Below, piece by piece: positions 26,390-35,038 of a stretch of DNA of 64,000 nucleotides. The first letter of the stretch is position 1. Every line of letters starts with the position of its first letter. Position numbers and translations under genes: made by a program. Location: assembly GCF_037688875.1 (NCBI RefSeq), contig NZ_JAWDIE010000016.1, positions 1-64,000 on the forward strand, read 5' to 3'. The notes beneath the pieces were generated by a model. The model did not search any database and had not been told where the DNA came from. It was given only the letters and a program-made list of their open reading frames with translations. Source of the stretch: Amphibiibacter pelophylacis. Lineage in GTDB: Bacteria; Pseudomonadota; Gammaproteobacteria; Burkholderiales; Burkholderiaceae_C.

Positions 26390-27346
26390 ATGACGACGCC
26401 CACAGACTCCCGCCGAACTGACAGCGCATCCAAGGGCGAGAAGTTGGCCTTTCGCATCTCGCAGATTCTGGGCTTGCTGCACCAAGGCGTGGCGCTGGAC
26501 AAGCACAGGTTGGCTGAGCAATTTCAGGTCGATGTGCGCACCATCGAGCGCGATCTGGGTCAGCGCCTGCAGGGCGTGGTCGAACGCGATGCCAGCGGCC
26601 AGTGGCGCCTGACCGCGCAAGCGCGCAGCACCGTTCCCACGCAGTATCTCGATGAATATGCCGATCTGGCGGGCACACGCCAGCTTTTTCCCGATACCAG
26701 CCGGGGCTATCTGCTGGACCAGATCGCGACCCCAAAATCCCAGCGCAGCACCCGCGTGCAACCGATACCGGCTGAGGATTTACGCAGCCAGACCGCCGAT
26801 TTCCGCCAGCTTCAGGCGGCGATTACTGCGCGGCACGAATGCCGCTTCACCTACAAAAACAAACCCCGCCAGGTTCAGCCCTACCGGCTGATCCACCGCT
26901 TGGGCGTGTGGTATCTGGCGGCGACTGAGGTGGGGAAGCTGAAGAACTTCAGTGTTGCCCTCATTAACGATCTGGCTGTCGATGCTGAAAAAGCTTTTAG
27001 GCCCGATGCCGCGCACATTGATTACATCAACCGCAAGGAGGACGTCTGGTTCACGCAGGATGTCACGGAAGTGCTGCTTCGCGTCGATGCCGAAGTGGCG
27101 CACTACTTCACCCGCCGCCCCTTACTGCCGAATCAGACACAGTACACCAATTCCGATGGATCGCTGACGGTTCGTGCGCAAGCCAGCCACCCGCAACAGG
27201 TGCTACCAGTGGTGCGGTATTGGTTACCACATGTGAGGATATTGGAGCCGGTGGAGTGGCACATGGATTTGATGCAGGGGTTGCGGTGTGTGATTGACGC
27301 GTGGATTTGCCCAATAATGAGCAAGTTTAATTCATTGAAGAGCTAA
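26390..27346 (+). CDS. WYL-domain transcriptional regulator
   Basis: 318 residues. An N-terminal winged helix (FRISQILGLLHQGVALDKHR, then VDVRTIERDLGQRL) precedes a WYL domain (FTYKNKPRQVQPYRLIHRLG, VWYLAATEVGKL) and a C-terminal WCX-like extension. Proteins of this layout (BrxR, CapW) are repressors of phage-defence operons and sense nucleic acid or nucleotide ligands. It lies 54 bp upstream of, and in the same direction as, the first GTPase gene, so it most likely controls that operon and itself. Composition is intermediate between host and GTPase genes. Confidence 0.88.
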   Translation: MTTPTDSRRTDSASKGEKLAFRISQILGLLHQGVALDKHRLAEQFQVDVRTIERDLGQRLQGVVERDASGQWRLTAQARSTVPTQYLDEYADLAGTRQLFPDTSRGYLLDQIATPKSQRSTRVQPIPAEDLRSQTADFRQLQAAITARHECRFTYKNKPRQVQPYRLIHRLGVWYLAATEVGKLKNFSVALINDLAVDAEKAFRPDAAHIDYINRKEDVWFTQDVTEVLLRVDAEVAHYFTRRPLLPNQTQYTNSDGSLTVRAQASHPQQVLPVVRYWLPHVRILEPVEWHMDLMQGLRCVIDAWICPIMSKFNSLKS

Positions 27347-27400
27347 GTATATCCATTGATTACATTAAAAATTTGATAAGTAAAAGGATCTATATTTCTC

Positions 27401-29155
27401 ATGTTAAAAACTAAAAAAACTTACCTCGAGTATCTTGAGTTGATTCCCCCGCTCTTCGCGAAAACCTTGATCCAGCTTGATGATGTAGCGCGACTAAAAA
27501 ATGATATCGAACATACTGAATTGCTCGTTCCGGTCATTGGTGCGTACAGCGCAGGCAAGAGCAGCTTGCTGAACGCTTTTCTTGGGGCAGAAATTTTGAG
27601 CGTGGGATTGACACCTGAAACCGAGTTGGCCACTGAGCTCCGCTATAACAAAGACCAGCACCTGATAGCCGTTCACTTGGATGGAACTAGCGAGCGTTTG
27701 GACGTCAGCGCGCTTGCAGGAATAAAGACTCGAGCGAGTGAATTTTCTCACCTGCAGTTGCATTTAGACAACCCGCAGCTCAAAGCCTTACCGTCGCTGG
27801 TCCTCGTTGATATGCCGGGCTTTGGCTCATCGTTAACTAGTCACAACAAAGCGATTGCATATTACTTGCCGCGCGGTGTGCACTTCATCGTTGTAACTAG
27901 CGTTGAGGACGGAAACTTAACGCAGTCGATGTTGCGCCAACTGGATGACCTGCAAACCTACGGACGTGAATTCACCTTTTTACTCAACAAGACTAATCTG
28001 CGGTCTGATGAGCAAGTGCAAGAAGTCGCAGAGCTTATCGATGAACAAATCAGGATGAATTTTGCCAACACACTGCCGCTGACCAAGGTTGGGCTCGATG
28101 CTGATATAAAACTGGCAAAAATTCTTGCACGTTTGGACTCAGAAAAAATCGTTCGCCAAGTCTTTGAAGATCGATTGAAAGATTTGACGCATTCACTGCT
28201 TAGTCAGATCAATCTAGCTTTGACCGCATTGAAAAAAAGCCAAACAGAGAATGAGTATGCTTTGAGCGAACTGGCAAATGGTGTTCGACAGATCAAGCGC
28301 AAGCGTGATGATATTCTTGAAGATTTACGCGGGCGACAGTTAAGCCGCGCTGTCGATAGCTGCCTTAATATGGTTGGTCGTGAGCTTGATAACGCTCAAT
28401 CGGAATTGGTTAATGCTTATTTGTCGAGTAATCCGGACTCTTTTTCGCGTGTGGTATCAGAAGTGGTCCGAGGCTCGATGACAAGAACAGTTAAGGCGGA
28501 AATGGATATTTTTAGTCGCTCGGTCGTTGCGGATTTTTCTAAAGCCATCGGTGACCTAGGTCAGAGCATGGGCCAATTCAGTAATGATGCCAACTGGTTG
28601 GGACAAGTTACCGATAGTATAAATCGTACCCTGCAGAAAACTGGAGAGGCCTTAGGTTACTGGAGTAAAACACTGTCGGAGTACAATGAGAATGAATTAA
28701 AGCGATTAAAAGAAGAAAAGAAATGGAAAAAAGGAATGCCATTGCCTCAAATTGGCTACCAAGGTTTAGCGACTGTTCTGGCAGTCACGACCACCGTAGT
28801 TAATCCATTAATTGAACTCGCTATTATTTTTCTCCCGCAAATTTTAAATTTTTTCAACGAGGGACGACAACGCGAGAAGGTTCAGCAGAAAGTGATTAAC
28901 GAAGTTATCCCCTCCGTTAAGCGAGAGCTGCGAGACCGTCTGCCAGCATTGCTGGCTGAGCAGATGGAAGTGATGGTGGCTCAAGTCAGCATAGAGTTTG
29001 AGCGTGAGATCGGAGAAAAACAGAAACTCATCGATGAGCTGGTCACAGGCCGAAGTGATGATACCGAACTTGCAAAGTTGCAGATTGCAACACTGATTCA
29101 TGCAAGAGAGCAGATTCAACAACTGGCCAAACAAACGCTTTATCTGGAGGAATAA
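27401..29155 (+). CDS. Dynamin-like GTPase 1 (LeoA/LeoB/LeoC-like)
   Basis: 584 residues. G1 is GAYSAGKSS at residues 47-55, G3 is DMPG at 137-140 and G4 is NKTN at 196-199. A long helical region (about 250-445) and a hydrophobic stretch at about 452-486 (GLATVLAVTTTVVNPLIELA) could insert into a membrane, as in bacterial dynamins. A helical C-terminus follows. A weak AAAAGGA ribosome site precedes the ATG. The stop overlaps the start of the next gene (TAATG). The AT-rich codon use differs sharply from flanking genes. It probably remodels or senses membrane together with the next two GTPases; this is inference. Confidence 0.85.
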   Translation: MLKTKKTYLEYLELIPPLFAKTLIQLDDVARLKNDIEHTELLVPVIGAYSAGKSSLLNAFLGAEILSVGLTPETELATELRYNKDQHLIAVHLDGTSERLDVSALAGIKTRASEFSHLQLHLDNPQLKALPSLVLVDMPGFGSSLTSHNKAIAYYLPRGVHFIVVTSVEDGNLTQSMLRQLDDLQTYGREFTFLLNKTNLRSDEQVQEVAELIDEQIRMNFANTLPLTKVGLDADIKLAKILARLDSEKIVRQVFEDRLKDLTHSLLSQINLALTALKKSQTENEYALSELANGVRQIKRKRDDILEDLRGRQLSRAVDSCLNMVGRELDNAQSELVNAYLSSNPDSFSRVVSEVVRGSMTRTVKAEMDIFSRSVVADFSKAIGDLGQSMGQFSNDANWLGQVTDSINRTLQKTGEALGYWSKTLSEYNENELKRLKEEKKWKKGMPLPQIGYQGLATVLAVTTTVVNPLIELAIIFLPQILNFFNEGRQREKVQQKVINEVIPSVKRELRDRLPALLAEQMEVMVAQVSIEFEREIGEKQKLIDELVTGRSDDTELAKLQIATLIHAREQIQQLAKQTLYLEE

Positions 29156-31401
29156 TGACTGAACAACACGTCTTGGATCTGAGCAAACGCCTTCATCAAT
29201 GGATGGAGAATTATAGTTCCGAAATTGAGAAAGATATTACTCACCTGCGCAACAAACACGCGATCGAAAGTCCAAGGGAACTAAGTAATGCATTCGCTAG
29301 ATTAGTTGAAGAAAATCGCTTGCTTCAGGTTGGTGTTGTAGGTCGTGTAAAAGCAGGAAAATCTTCCCTGCTCAATGCGCTAATATTCGACGGCCATGCC
29401 ATTTTGCCACGAGCGGCGACGCCTATGACTGCGGCTCTAACAACTCTGACCTATGGTGAGTCCTTTTGTGCAGAAGTTGAGTTCTACAGTGAGTCTGATC
29501 AGAAAATCATCGAGCTAAATGCAATCAGATATGAGGAACGTTTACTCGAAGAAAAGGCACGCGCCTTCGAGTCGCTTAGCCAGCGCCGTCAGCGCAGTGA
29601 GAGTCATTGCCAGGACGCGCAGTTTCTTGCCGACGTTGAAAAAATTGCACGGCGTGCTCTTCAAAGTGAACAGGCACTGGCTGCGGCACATGATCAGTGG
29701 CAAAGAATTCGGAATTCAGGTGTCGATTTTAAGTCTCTCGCTAACTTAGGGCGTCTCGAGGCAACAGATGCGCAAATGCTCGCTACTAGCTTGCTGGAGT
29801 ACGTAAGTGCCGACGGCAAATATATGCCGCTAACTAAAAGTGTTGACATATTTCTTCCGCTCGATACGCTTCGTAATATACGAGTTATTGATACGCCTGG
29901 ATTGAACGACCCTGTGCAGTCTCGCGAAGAGCGCACGGTTGCCTTGCTCAAGAATTGCGATGTGATTTTTATCGTCAGCCCTGCCGGACAGTTTCTTAGT
30001 GAGCAAGATATCGAGGTGATGAGCCGGATTACGCAGAAAGAGGGCCTTCAGGAGCTGGTCTTGATCGCCAGTCAAGTCGATAACCAACTTTATGGTAGTG
30101 AAATTCGTCACAATACGCTTCAAGGAGCGTTGGATAAAATCATCCAGACTCTCAGCAGTCACATGATTGATACTTTGCAGCGCTTGAAAGTCCAGCAGCC
30201 TGAAATTGGCTCTACCTTTGACGCGTTGATAGAGCGAGGTGCAGGCAGCGTGTTACACACTTCAGGCATGTGTCATAGTCTTTCGGTTCGTTTGGACCAG
30301 CAGAGCAAGTGGGATAGTGGCGAACGTAAAGCGTGGGACAACTTACGTGTAAATTATCCTGATTTCTTTGTGCCAGATAATGCCGAACGCTGCCATGCCA
30401 ATCTCAATTTACTTGCTAATACTGAAGCGCTACGCTCCGTTTTGATGAATGTACGGGCTCAAAAAGATCGAATTATTGCGAATCGATACAACGAGTTGAT
30501 TAGTGCCAAGGTCACGGCTTTAGAAGCATTTCGGGTCGAGTTGTTGAATTTTACTCAATTCAAGTATCAAAAAATTCGCAGCGCTGACATTTCCGGTATT
30601 AAGGGCTTGAAGGAACAGCGACGCAAGATGGCTAACCTTGTGATTGAAGGTGCCGATAAGCTCGATACGGTTTTTTTCGATTCTGCAGATGAGTTTTGCG
30701 CAGGTCTGAAAAAGAAACTTGAAGTTGATATTGAGTTTTATTATCAGAAGACCACTAACAGAATCAAGGCGGCAACTAGTGAAAAATCGGAATCACGCAC
30801 GGAAATGCGCGATAGCATCACTGCAAAAATTGCCAACTGGGCTTGGGGTGGCGGTATAGAAGCTCGTCAGCATACCGAGATCAAGGTACTTGGGACTCAG
30901 GTTCGCAATGGGCTTACCGCATTTGCCGATGAGTTGGTGTATACTCTGATCAACACAAGTAAAAAATCGAATAAGAGCTTTTATGAGAGCCTACTTAAGC
31001 GATCGACCGCGGCTGCCAGAGTATACCTTGGTGATGAACTAGACCCAGCGTTGATCATCGAAACCAACCAGAATTTGATTGCCAATCTAAATATTCCTTT
31101 GTTTAAACTCCGCAGCAGTGCATTTGATTCGCTCAATGGCTTTAGTGGCTATCTGTTAGGCGATGATGCGAAAAACTTCCTTGATGCTGCTCACCTTGCT
31201 CTGGAGGAGCTCAGAGGAGATGCTGAATCGCAAGTTCGTCAGTTGATTGGTGAGATCAACGAAAGTCTACCTGAATCCTATGGAAAAGCATTTTTTCAGG
31301 ATATGCAAGCACGGATAGATGAATTTGAAGAACAGGTTAAAAATTCTCTTTTAACCCTCGATCGTTTGCAACGCATGGCTAAGGAGCTGGAGGCAATGTG
31401 A
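29155..31401 (+). CDS. Dynamin-like GTPase 2
   Basis: 748 residues. The P-loop GRVKAGKSSLLNAL lies at residues 63-76, G3 is DTPGLND from 246, and a G4-like SQVD is at about 306-309. About 100 extra helical residues sit between G1 and G3 (about 118-220, rich in Glu, Arg and Gln). The long C-terminal part is helical, with an AWGGGIEARQHTEIK segment near 560. It is unrelated in detail to GTPase 1, so this is not a recent duplication. Its start and stop overlap its neighbours by 1 and 4 bp, implying fixed stoichiometry. It resembles the larger partners of the LeoABC/Eleos GTPase sets. Confidence 0.83.
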   Translation: MTEQHVLDLSKRLHQWMENYSSEIEKDITHLRNKHAIESPRELSNAFARLVEENRLLQVGVVGRVKAGKSSLLNALIFDGHAILPRAATPMTAALTTLTYGESFCAEVEFYSESDQKIIELNAIRYEERLLEEKARAFESLSQRRQRSESHCQDAQFLADVEKIARRALQSEQALAAAHDQWQRIRNSGVDFKSLANLGRLEATDAQMLATSLLEYVSADGKYMPLTKSVDIFLPLDTLRNIRVIDTPGLNDPVQSREERTVALLKNCDVIFIVSPAGQFLSEQDIEVMSRITQKEGLQELVLIASQVDNQLYGSEIRHNTLQGALDKIIQTLSSHMIDTLQRLKVQQPEIGSTFDALIERGAGSVLHTSGMCHSLSVRLDQQSKWDSGERKAWDNLRVNYPDFFVPDNAERCHANLNLLANTEALRSVLMNVRAQKDRIIANRYNELISAKVTALEAFRVELLNFTQFKYQKIRSADISGIKGLKEQRRKMANLVIEGADKLDTVFFDSADEFCAGLKKKLEVDIEFYYQKTTNRIKAATSEKSESRTEMRDSITAKIANWAWGGGIEARQHTEIKVLGTQVRNGLTAFADELVYTLINTSKKSNKSFYESLLKRSTAAARVYLGDELDPALIIETNQNLIANLNIPLFKLRSSAFDSLNGFSGYLLGDDAKNFLDAAHLALEELRGDAESQVRQLIGEINESLPESYGKAFFQDMQARIDEFEEQVKNSLLTLDRLQRMAKELEAM

Positions 31402-33209
31402 AGACCGAGTTATTTCCTCCGGTCTTAATGGCCTATCTTTACAAGCTCGGAAATCTATTTATTAGACGTCGTAAGCAATTGCGTGAAGATGTAATCAAAA
31501 TAGTCCAAGCTGCAGACAACCGATACGGTGAATTGACGCAAGAGTACAAGAGTGTGCTGGCACGCACTGAGGTGCTGACTGCTGATTTTGATGAGTTGAC
31601 CAAGTGCCAAGCAAATACTGCTGCCGAGCTGGAGGATGCACGGAATTCTTTGCATGGGTTGCAGCAGACGCTTGAACAGGCCAGCATTCAGCATGGCCAA
31701 TCTGAGCAAGAGGCGCGACTACGTTTCGGAACCTTATCGCTTCAGTATGCAGAGCTGATGCAAGATCGTAACAGAATTGAGAAGGCCCGAGAGGTTCTCC
31801 GACAGCAGCTCGATCAAGTGAATCTTGATTTGCAAGCTACGGTCGATTCGCTTAGTACTATGGATCATCGGCATAAAATCTTAACTCAAGAGCATCAGAA
31901 AACTCTTGAATTCTATGAAAAACTAACAGCTAAACATGAGCAGGTGGCAGCCGAATTTCATGAATTGAGTCAACGCCACGGCGATACTTGGACCCGGTTC
32001 CAGCTTATTTCTCAATTACTTGCTGCCTGTCCACGTGAAAACGCTGGCCTGGTACGTTTTCGAAAGTTGTTGGCGAATGATTATATGACGTTTGCCGACC
32101 ATGAGTCGTCGTTGGCAGCCGAGGCCAAAGCGCTGACAATGCTGCAGTCCATCCAACAGGAATTAGCACTATTCGTAGGGTTTCCAGATGTTAATCAACG
32201 TACTATCGTTGGTATTGTGGGTGGCTTTAGTAGCGGCAAGTCTGAATTTGTTAACAGTTTTATTGGTGATCCGGAAGTGCGTTTGGCAGTTGGTATGCAG
32301 CCTATTACTGCAATTCCTAGTTATGTGCTGGCATCTGACGAGCGAATATTTCGCGGCTATTCGGCAAACGGTGGTTATGTAAATTTAGAGCTGGATTTTT
32401 ATAAAAAAATTACCCATGCGTTCATCGATTCATTTGGTTTTGACTTGAAGGGCTTGATGCCGTTCATGTGCGTTGGCGTTCAAATGGATCCTGAATATTT
32501 TGCTAATATTTGCTTTATTGATACCCCCGGCTATAACTCGCCAGCGACAGCTGCTGCACAGAGTCATGGTGACAGGCGAACAGCTATCCAGTTTGCACGG
32601 CAAGCTGATGTGCTTGTCTGGTTGATTGCCCTTGACTCCAACGGCACAGTTCCCGATTCGGATATTGATTTTATACAGCAGATCGGCGTCGAGCAACAGT
32701 CAATTTATGTTGTTTTGACCAAAGCCGACCTCAAGTCTGACGACGATATAAATTATCTTATTGATGAAGTTGATGATATATTGCAATCTTACGGAATAGC
32801 GGTTTGTGGGATTAGTGCCTACAGCTCGACCCGGCGCGCTGAAGTTGCATATCGTAAAGTGGCTCTGATGAAATTTTTCTCTCAAATTAATAAAAGCAGA
32901 AATGTAATACAGCGTATCAACGGGCGTTTGCGTGAGGTTTTCTCAATGTATGACGACGCCATCCAGCAAGATATTGAAATTATTCGTTCGCAAAAGCGGG
33001 CGATTAACGGACTTCGACTTGATTGTTTGGAAATTGGTGGTATTGATGTTTATGAGCGAATGCTTGTGACCATCGATATGCTTGAAGAAAAGCTGGATGT
33101 GGCCACGGTCGAAAGCTGGCTTAAAGAGTCAAGACGTCTGTCTGAAGAGTTTAGCGATGCTGTCCGGCAAACTGTCGAGGTGGCTGAAGAAAAAGCTTCG
33201 GTGGTGTAA
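31398..33209 (+). CDS. Coiled-coil GTPase 3 with C-terminal dynamin-type G domain
   Basis: 603 residues, with a GTG start that overlaps the previous stop (GTGA). Residues about 30-195 are heptad-rich coiled coil (YGELTQEYKSVLARTEVL and similar). The G domain then begins late: P-loop GGFSSGKSEF at 275-284, G3 DTPGYNSP from 375, G4 TKAD at 441-444. A helical tail follows. The reversed arrangement (long coiled coil before the G domain) differs from the two upstream GTPases and suggests an adaptor or scaffold. Only 4 bp separate its stop from the helicase start. Confidence 0.82.
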   Translation: MKTELFPPVLMAYLYKLGNLFIRRRKQLREDVIKIVQAADNRYGELTQEYKSVLARTEVLTADFDELTKCQANTAAELEDARNSLHGLQQTLEQASIQHGQSEQEARLRFGTLSLQYAELMQDRNRIEKAREVLRQQLDQVNLDLQATVDSLSTMDHRHKILTQEHQKTLEFYEKLTAKHEQVAAEFHELSQRHGDTWTRFQLISQLLAACPRENAGLVRFRKLLANDYMTFADHESSLAAEAKALTMLQSIQQELALFVGFPDVNQRTIVGIVGGFSSGKSEFVNSFIGDPEVRLAVGMQPITAIPSYVLASDERIFRGYSANGGYVNLELDFYKKITHAFIDSFGFDLKGLMPFMCVGVQMDPEYFANICFIDTPGYNSPATAAAQSHGDRRTAIQFARQADVLVWLIALDSNGTVPDSDIDFIQQIGVEQQSIYVVLTKADLKSDDDINYLIDEVDDILQSYGIAVCGISAYSSTRRAEVAYRKVALMKFFSQINKSRNVIQRINGRLREVFSMYDDAIQQDIEIIRSQKRAINGLRLDCLEIGGIDVYERMLVTIDMLEEKLDVATVESWLKESRRLSEEFSDAVRQTVEVAEEKASVV

Positions 33210-33213
33210 GACG

Positions 33214-34818
33214 ATGTCAATAAACCCCACTGAATCCCACATCCTCCACCACCTCCAATCCACCCTCACATCCGCCTACACAATCTTCCACACCCTCTAC
33301 TGGGCCGATACCGATGCAGCTCGTGATCACCACGGCGAATTCGATATTGTGGTGATGAACCGGGCGGGTGATCTGGCGATTCTGGAGGTGAAGGGCGGCG
33401 CGGTAGAACTGGCACCCTCTGGGGTATTCAAGCGCTATGGCACCGAGCGCAAGGATGTGGGGCAGCAGGCGCGGCGGCAGTTTCACCACCTGCAGGCGCG
33501 CATCCGGCAGCGGGGCTGGTATGTGCGGCTGCTGCACTTTCTGGTGCTGCCGCAGCACCGGCTGCCGCCGGACGAGGCCAGCCTGTCCTACCCGCGCGAG
33601 CGCATTCTGGATTCTCAGGATTGCGCCGACCTGGCCGGAGCGCTGGCCCGGACCCTGGGGCAGGGGATGGACAAACCCGAGCAGCGCGAGGCGGTCGAGC
33701 GTTTTCTGCTGGATTGGCTGGGCCTGCAGCTGGATGTGTCGGTGCTGGCCGGGCAGATGGCGCAGCGGGTGCGGGCGATGTCTGGCGGGCTGGCGACCTG
33801 GGTGCTGCGCATGGCGGCGCCTTCTGGCGTCATCAGGGTGCAGGCCACGGCGGGTTCGGGCAAGACGCAACTGGCCCTGCGCCTGCTACAACGTGCAGCG
33901 GATGCCAGTCAGCGTGCATCCTACGTCTGCTTCAACCGGCCGCTGGCAGACCACCTGCGCCAGATCGCGCCCGGAGCGGGGCAGGGTGTGCAGGTGGCGA
34001 CGTTTCACCAGCTCTGCTGGGAGCACGCCGGGCGCCCCGCTGATCGGGGCGATGCCGCCGGACTGGACGCTCTGTCGCAGGCCTTTATCGCCGCCGCACC
34101 CAGGCAGTCGGCCGATCTGGATCTGCTGGTCATCGACGAGATGCAGGATCTTCGCGCCGACTGGATCAGCGCCTTATTGCCGCGTCTGAAGGACACTGGC
34201 CAGCTTTTCACTCTGGAAGATGCCAGCCAAGGCCTCTACCCGGATCGCGAAGAGGTTGATATTCCCGACGCGGTGCACGTCACCAGCCAGGACAATCACC
34301 GCAGCCCGCGCCGGGTGGTCGAGCTGATCAACCTGCTGCACCTGACCCCGCAGCCCATCACCGCCTGCAACCCCTGGCGCGGCGAGCTGCCCGGCCTGCG
34401 CACCTGGCAGCCCGAATCTCAGCGTCTGCAGGCCGAGACCATCGCCGCCGTAACGCGCTGCCTGGAGCTGGGTTTTGCCCTGAAAGACATCGCCGTGCTG
34501 ACCTGGCGCGGTCGTGACCACAGCGCGCTTCAGCAGGATACGCTGGGCGAGTGGCCGTTGCGCCACTTCACCGGGGCCTACGACGCCCACGGCCGCCCCT
34601 GCTGGAGCGACGGCGAGCTGGTGCTTGAGACCATTCGCCGCTTCAAAGGCCAATCCGCGCCCGCCGTGGTGCTGACAGAAATCGATTTCGACGCCTGGAC
34701 GCCCGAAGTGCGCGCCCTGCTGTTCGTCGGCCTGACACGCGCGCAGATGCACGTCGAGCTGGTGCTCAGCCCGCGCGCTGATGCCTTGCTCACCGCGGCC
34801 ATTTCTGCACACGATTAG
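33214..34818 (+). CDS. NERD nuclease-like domain fused to UvrD-type SF1 helicase
   Basis: 534 residues from ATG 33214. The N-terminal NERD domain has FDIVVMN with Asp44 and LAILEVKGG with Glu58 and Lys60, the expected D-ExK nuclease residues. Then come SF1 helicase motifs: Walker A ATAGSGKT at 211-218, TFHQLCW at 263-269, Walker B DEMQD at 308-312, QDNHRSPRR, FKGQSAPAVVL and VGLTRAQMH. It is compact for a UvrD helicase, lacking large 1B/2B insertions. After the first 100 bases it is as GC-rich as the host, unlike the GTPase genes before it. Role: probably DNA processing or cleavage in the system. Confidence 0.85.
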   Translation: MSINPTESHILHHLQSTLTSAYTIFHTLYWADTDAARDHHGEFDIVVMNRAGDLAILEVKGGAVELAPSGVFKRYGTERKDVGQQARRQFHHLQARIRQRGWYVRLLHFLVLPQHRLPPDEASLSYPRERILDSQDCADLAGALARTLGQGMDKPEQREAVERFLLDWLGLQLDVSVLAGQMAQRVRAMSGGLATWVLRMAAPSGVIRVQATAGSGKTQLALRLLQRAADASQRASYVCFNRPLADHLRQIAPGAGQGVQVATFHQLCWEHAGRPADRGDAAGLDALSQAFIAAAPRQSADLDLLVIDEMQDLRADWISALLPRLKDTGQLFTLEDASQGLYPDREEVDIPDAVHVTSQDNHRSPRRVVELINLLHLTPQPITACNPWRGELPGLRTWQPESQRLQAETIAAVTRCLELGFALKDIAVLTWRGRDHSALQQDTLGEWPLRHFTGAYDAHGRPCWSDGELVLETIRRFKGQSAPAVVLTEIDFDAWTPEVRALLFVGLTRAQMHVELVLSPRADALLTAAISAHD

Positions 34819-34833
34819 ATCGATGATTCATTT

Positions 34834-34851
34834 GGCGACACACCCTGTCGC
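34834..34851. promoter_or_regulatory. Palindrome after helicase gene (right copy)
   Basis: GGCGACA-CACCC-TGTCGC, 16 bp after the helicase stop and about 48 bp before the 42-residue gene. It matches the left copy at 15 of 16 central bases. It could be an operator for the following genes or the right boundary of the inserted cassette. Confidence 0.45.
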
Positions 34852-34898
34852 ACCCTCCCCGCAAAATCCCTCCATCATTACTTTCACCGGAGCCCGCC

Positions 34899-35027
34899 AT
34901 GTGCAACCAGAACAACCCCCTTCAGATGCTGGCCACGCTGGCCCTGACTTTTGCCAGCGGCATGGTGGTCGCCAAGGTGCTGGACGCCTATATCGACTGG
35001 TCCGCCCAGCGCATCGCCAACCGCTGA
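34899..35027 (+). CDS. Small membrane protein, 42 residues
   Basis: The reading frame begins MCNQNNPLQMLATLALTFAS and continues GMVVAKVLDAYIDWSAQRIANR. It has a hydrophobic segment long enough for one membrane helix (about residues 9-26) and an amphipathic end. Codon use is host-like. It is followed after 11 bp by the zinc-ribbon gene, and the two probably form an operon leading into queE. I do not recognise a family, and no function can be given. Confidence 0.6.
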   Translation: MCNQNNPLQMLATLALTFASGMVVAKVLDAYIDWSAQRIANR

Positions 35028-35038
35028 GCGAGGCCGTT

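Larger units (their letters stand above)
25919..34851. other. Accessory island: antitoxin-like gene, WYL regulator, three GTPases, NERD helicase
   Basis: The region starts immediately after ispD, where base composition drops, and ends before the small-protein/queE unit, where host-like composition has already returned within the helicase gene. It carries no housekeeping function. No integrase or transposase was seen, and only a short near-identical palindrome frames the WYL-to-helicase part. The exact borders are inferred. Confidence 0.55.
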
